Source of the DNA: Nostoc carneum NIES-2107
Lineage (GTDB): Bacteria > Cyanobacteriota > Cyanobacteriia > Cyanobacteriales > Nostocaceae
NCBI GenBank assembly: GCA_002368155.1
Contig: AP018180.1
Span: forward strand, 5,541,007-5,605,006
Direction of reading: 5' to 3'
DNA length: 64,000 bases
The notes under the pieces are model-generated. The model searched no databases, had not been told where the DNA came from, and worked only from the letters and a program-made list of their open reading frames with translations. The translations under genes were made by a program, and so were the position numbers. Positions 63,092-64,000 of this stretch are shown here, in pieces (positions within the stretch are counted from its first letter, which is position 1; each line of letters begins with the position of its first letter).

Positions 63092-64000
63092 ATGAATAGA
63101 TTAACTTTTTATGTAATTTTGTTGCATGGTTTGTTTTTAGGATTAACAACCGCTAGTGCTAAGTCTGTACCTAATAACAGAGTAAATACTGAGTTACACA
63201 ATCTCCAAAAGGTAGATCAAGTTAGTGTAAAACCAGTGACAGCAAAGGTTATAGAAAAATCTGAGAGTAGTCTACAAAACCTGAAAGCTTTAAAAAAGCT
63301 AGACAATAATGCTCTCAAACGAGCCTTAGAAGCATCACAGTTACCCCATTCTTTAGGGCAAAAGACGGATCAAGTCTGGGTGCTTAATCAAAATCAACAA
63401 GTACAGCAGCAACCTTTTAACTGGATAGTTCAAAGTCCCAAACAAGCTGGTAAACAACCTTTTTTACAAGCGGTCAAAACCCCAGACAAGCCCAGCGAAA
63501 AACCTAACTCATCTAGTAAACCACCAAAAAAGGATGACTTAGAGCCATTTGATGAAGTCACTAAAGACACTGAAAAGTCAGCGGGAGTATTCACGCTTTA
63601 TCGCCAAAAAGAAAAGAATAAAATTTATTTAGAAATTCAGCCAGAGCAACTAAATAAAAATTATCTAGCTACCTCTACCTTGGAATCTGGGATTGGGGAA
63701 CAGGGTATTTATAGCGGTATGCCTTTGCAGGACTTTTTATTTTACTTTAAGCGAGTGGATAATAACCTGCAATTTGCTGTTCGTAATGTTAATTTTCGTA
63801 CTCGCGAAGGAGATCCGCAAGCGCGATCGCTTGCCCGGTCTTTTAGTGACTCTGTACTGTACACTATTCCCATTAAAAGCATTCATCCAGAACGCAAAAC
63901 ACTGCTAATTGACTTGGGCGATTTGTTACTGACAGATTTAGCGGGCTTATCTTTAAGTTTAGGAATACCAGGTGGTACAGACCAATCCTATTTTGGCGAG
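63092..64000 (+). CDS. DUF5117-type zinc-dependent metalloprotease, N-terminal part (runs off the window)
   Basis: 303 codons are open to the window end. The ATG at 63092 starts MNRLTFYVILLHGLFLGL, a signal peptide probably cut after TTASA. A Gln/Lys/Ser/Pro-rich linker follows (about 60-165), then the start of the conserved domain: FTLYRQKEKNKIYLEI, LATSTLESGIGEQGIYSGMP, LQFAVRNVNFRT and SFSDSVLYTIPI. These match the DUF5117/DUF5118 N-terminal region of secreted zinc metalloproteases. The HExxH catalytic part would lie beyond the window. Confidence 0.75.
   Translation, partial: MNRLTFYVILLHGLFLGLTTASAKSVPNNRVNTELHNLQKVDQVSVKPVTAKVIEKSESSLQNLKALKKLDNNALKRALEASQLPHSLGQKTDQVWVLNQNQQVQQQPFNWIVQSPKQAGKQPFLQAVKTPDKPSEKPNSSSKPPKKDDLEPFDEVTKDTEKSAGVFTLYRQKEKNKIYLEIQPEQLNKNYLATSTLESGIGEQGIYSGMPLQDFLFYFKRVDNNLQFAVRNVNFRTREGDPQARSLARSFSDSVLYTIPIKSIHPERKTLLIDLGDLLLTDLAGLSLSLGIPGGTDQSYFGE

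Overview
The window is chromosomal DNA of a filamentous, probably heterocyst-forming cyanobacterium (Nostocales type). Direct signs are very frequent GCGATCGC (HIP1) octamers, runs of short tandem heptamers (ATTACGA, CCAATTA/CCCATTA, CCCCAAT/CCCCAGT types) and many copies of small palindromic repeats. Supporting genes are the dark-operative protochlorophyllide reductase subunit chlB, a kdpA-kdpB-kdpG-kdpC operon of the Anabaena type, a phytol-kinase-like gene and a zinc-ribbon Ser/Thr kinase pair. No rRNA, tRNA or CRISPR array was recognised.

Layout. 1-6.7 kb: end of an SDR gene, a tandem-domain universal stress protein, a two-gene heterodimeric ABC exporter and an M24-fold protein that has lost metal ligands. 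6.7-9.95 kb: a mobile-element zone with an IS1-family and an IS4-type insertion sequence, each flanked by a target duplication and each sitting inside a copy of a different small palindromic repeat, with a 63-bp minisatellite between them. 9.96-12.9 kb: galT and a family 2 glycoside hydrolase (galactoside use). 14-19 kb: a frameshifted DUF2171 gene, a GST, and a large fusion of cyclic-nucleotide-binding domain, degenerate sigma54-activator-like AAA domain and membrane polyferredoxin. 19.3-21.4 kb: a secreted protein with three tandem two-cysteine domains and an orphan double-glycine-leader peptide. 21.7-30.8 kb: rpmI-rplT, a solute-binding protein, a TPR protein, a zinc-ribbon SDR, a secreted copper amine oxidase, small hypotheticals, a Uma2 protein and chlB. 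31.5-38.7 kb: two related Ser/Thr kinases, an AAC(3)-type acetyltransferase and a fused OppD-OppF-like ATPase. 40-45 kb: eno, argC and ribBA.

45.2-48.4 kb holds what I consider the most interesting locus. A small EACC1-like protein overlaps a caspase-like protease that ends in a SUMF1/FGE-type C-type-lectin fold. The last about 30 codons of that gene look like the variable region of a diversity-generating retroelement (DGR). No reverse transcriptase or template repeat is visible here, so if diversification happens it must be driven from elsewhere. A 21-bp minisatellite follows.

48.4-64 kb: a peptidoglycan amidase, a membrane protein, a phytol kinase, yidD, a VanX-like dipeptidase, a DUF2127 protein, two TspO/MBR paralogues, the kdp operon without a local kdpD or kdpE, a pentapeptide-repeat protein and the start of a DUF5117-type zinc metalloprotease that runs off the end.

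Intergenic DNA is dominated by at least seven repeat types, described here as families A to G. Families A to D look MITE-like: about 90-180 bp with terminal inverted repeats and no coding capacity.
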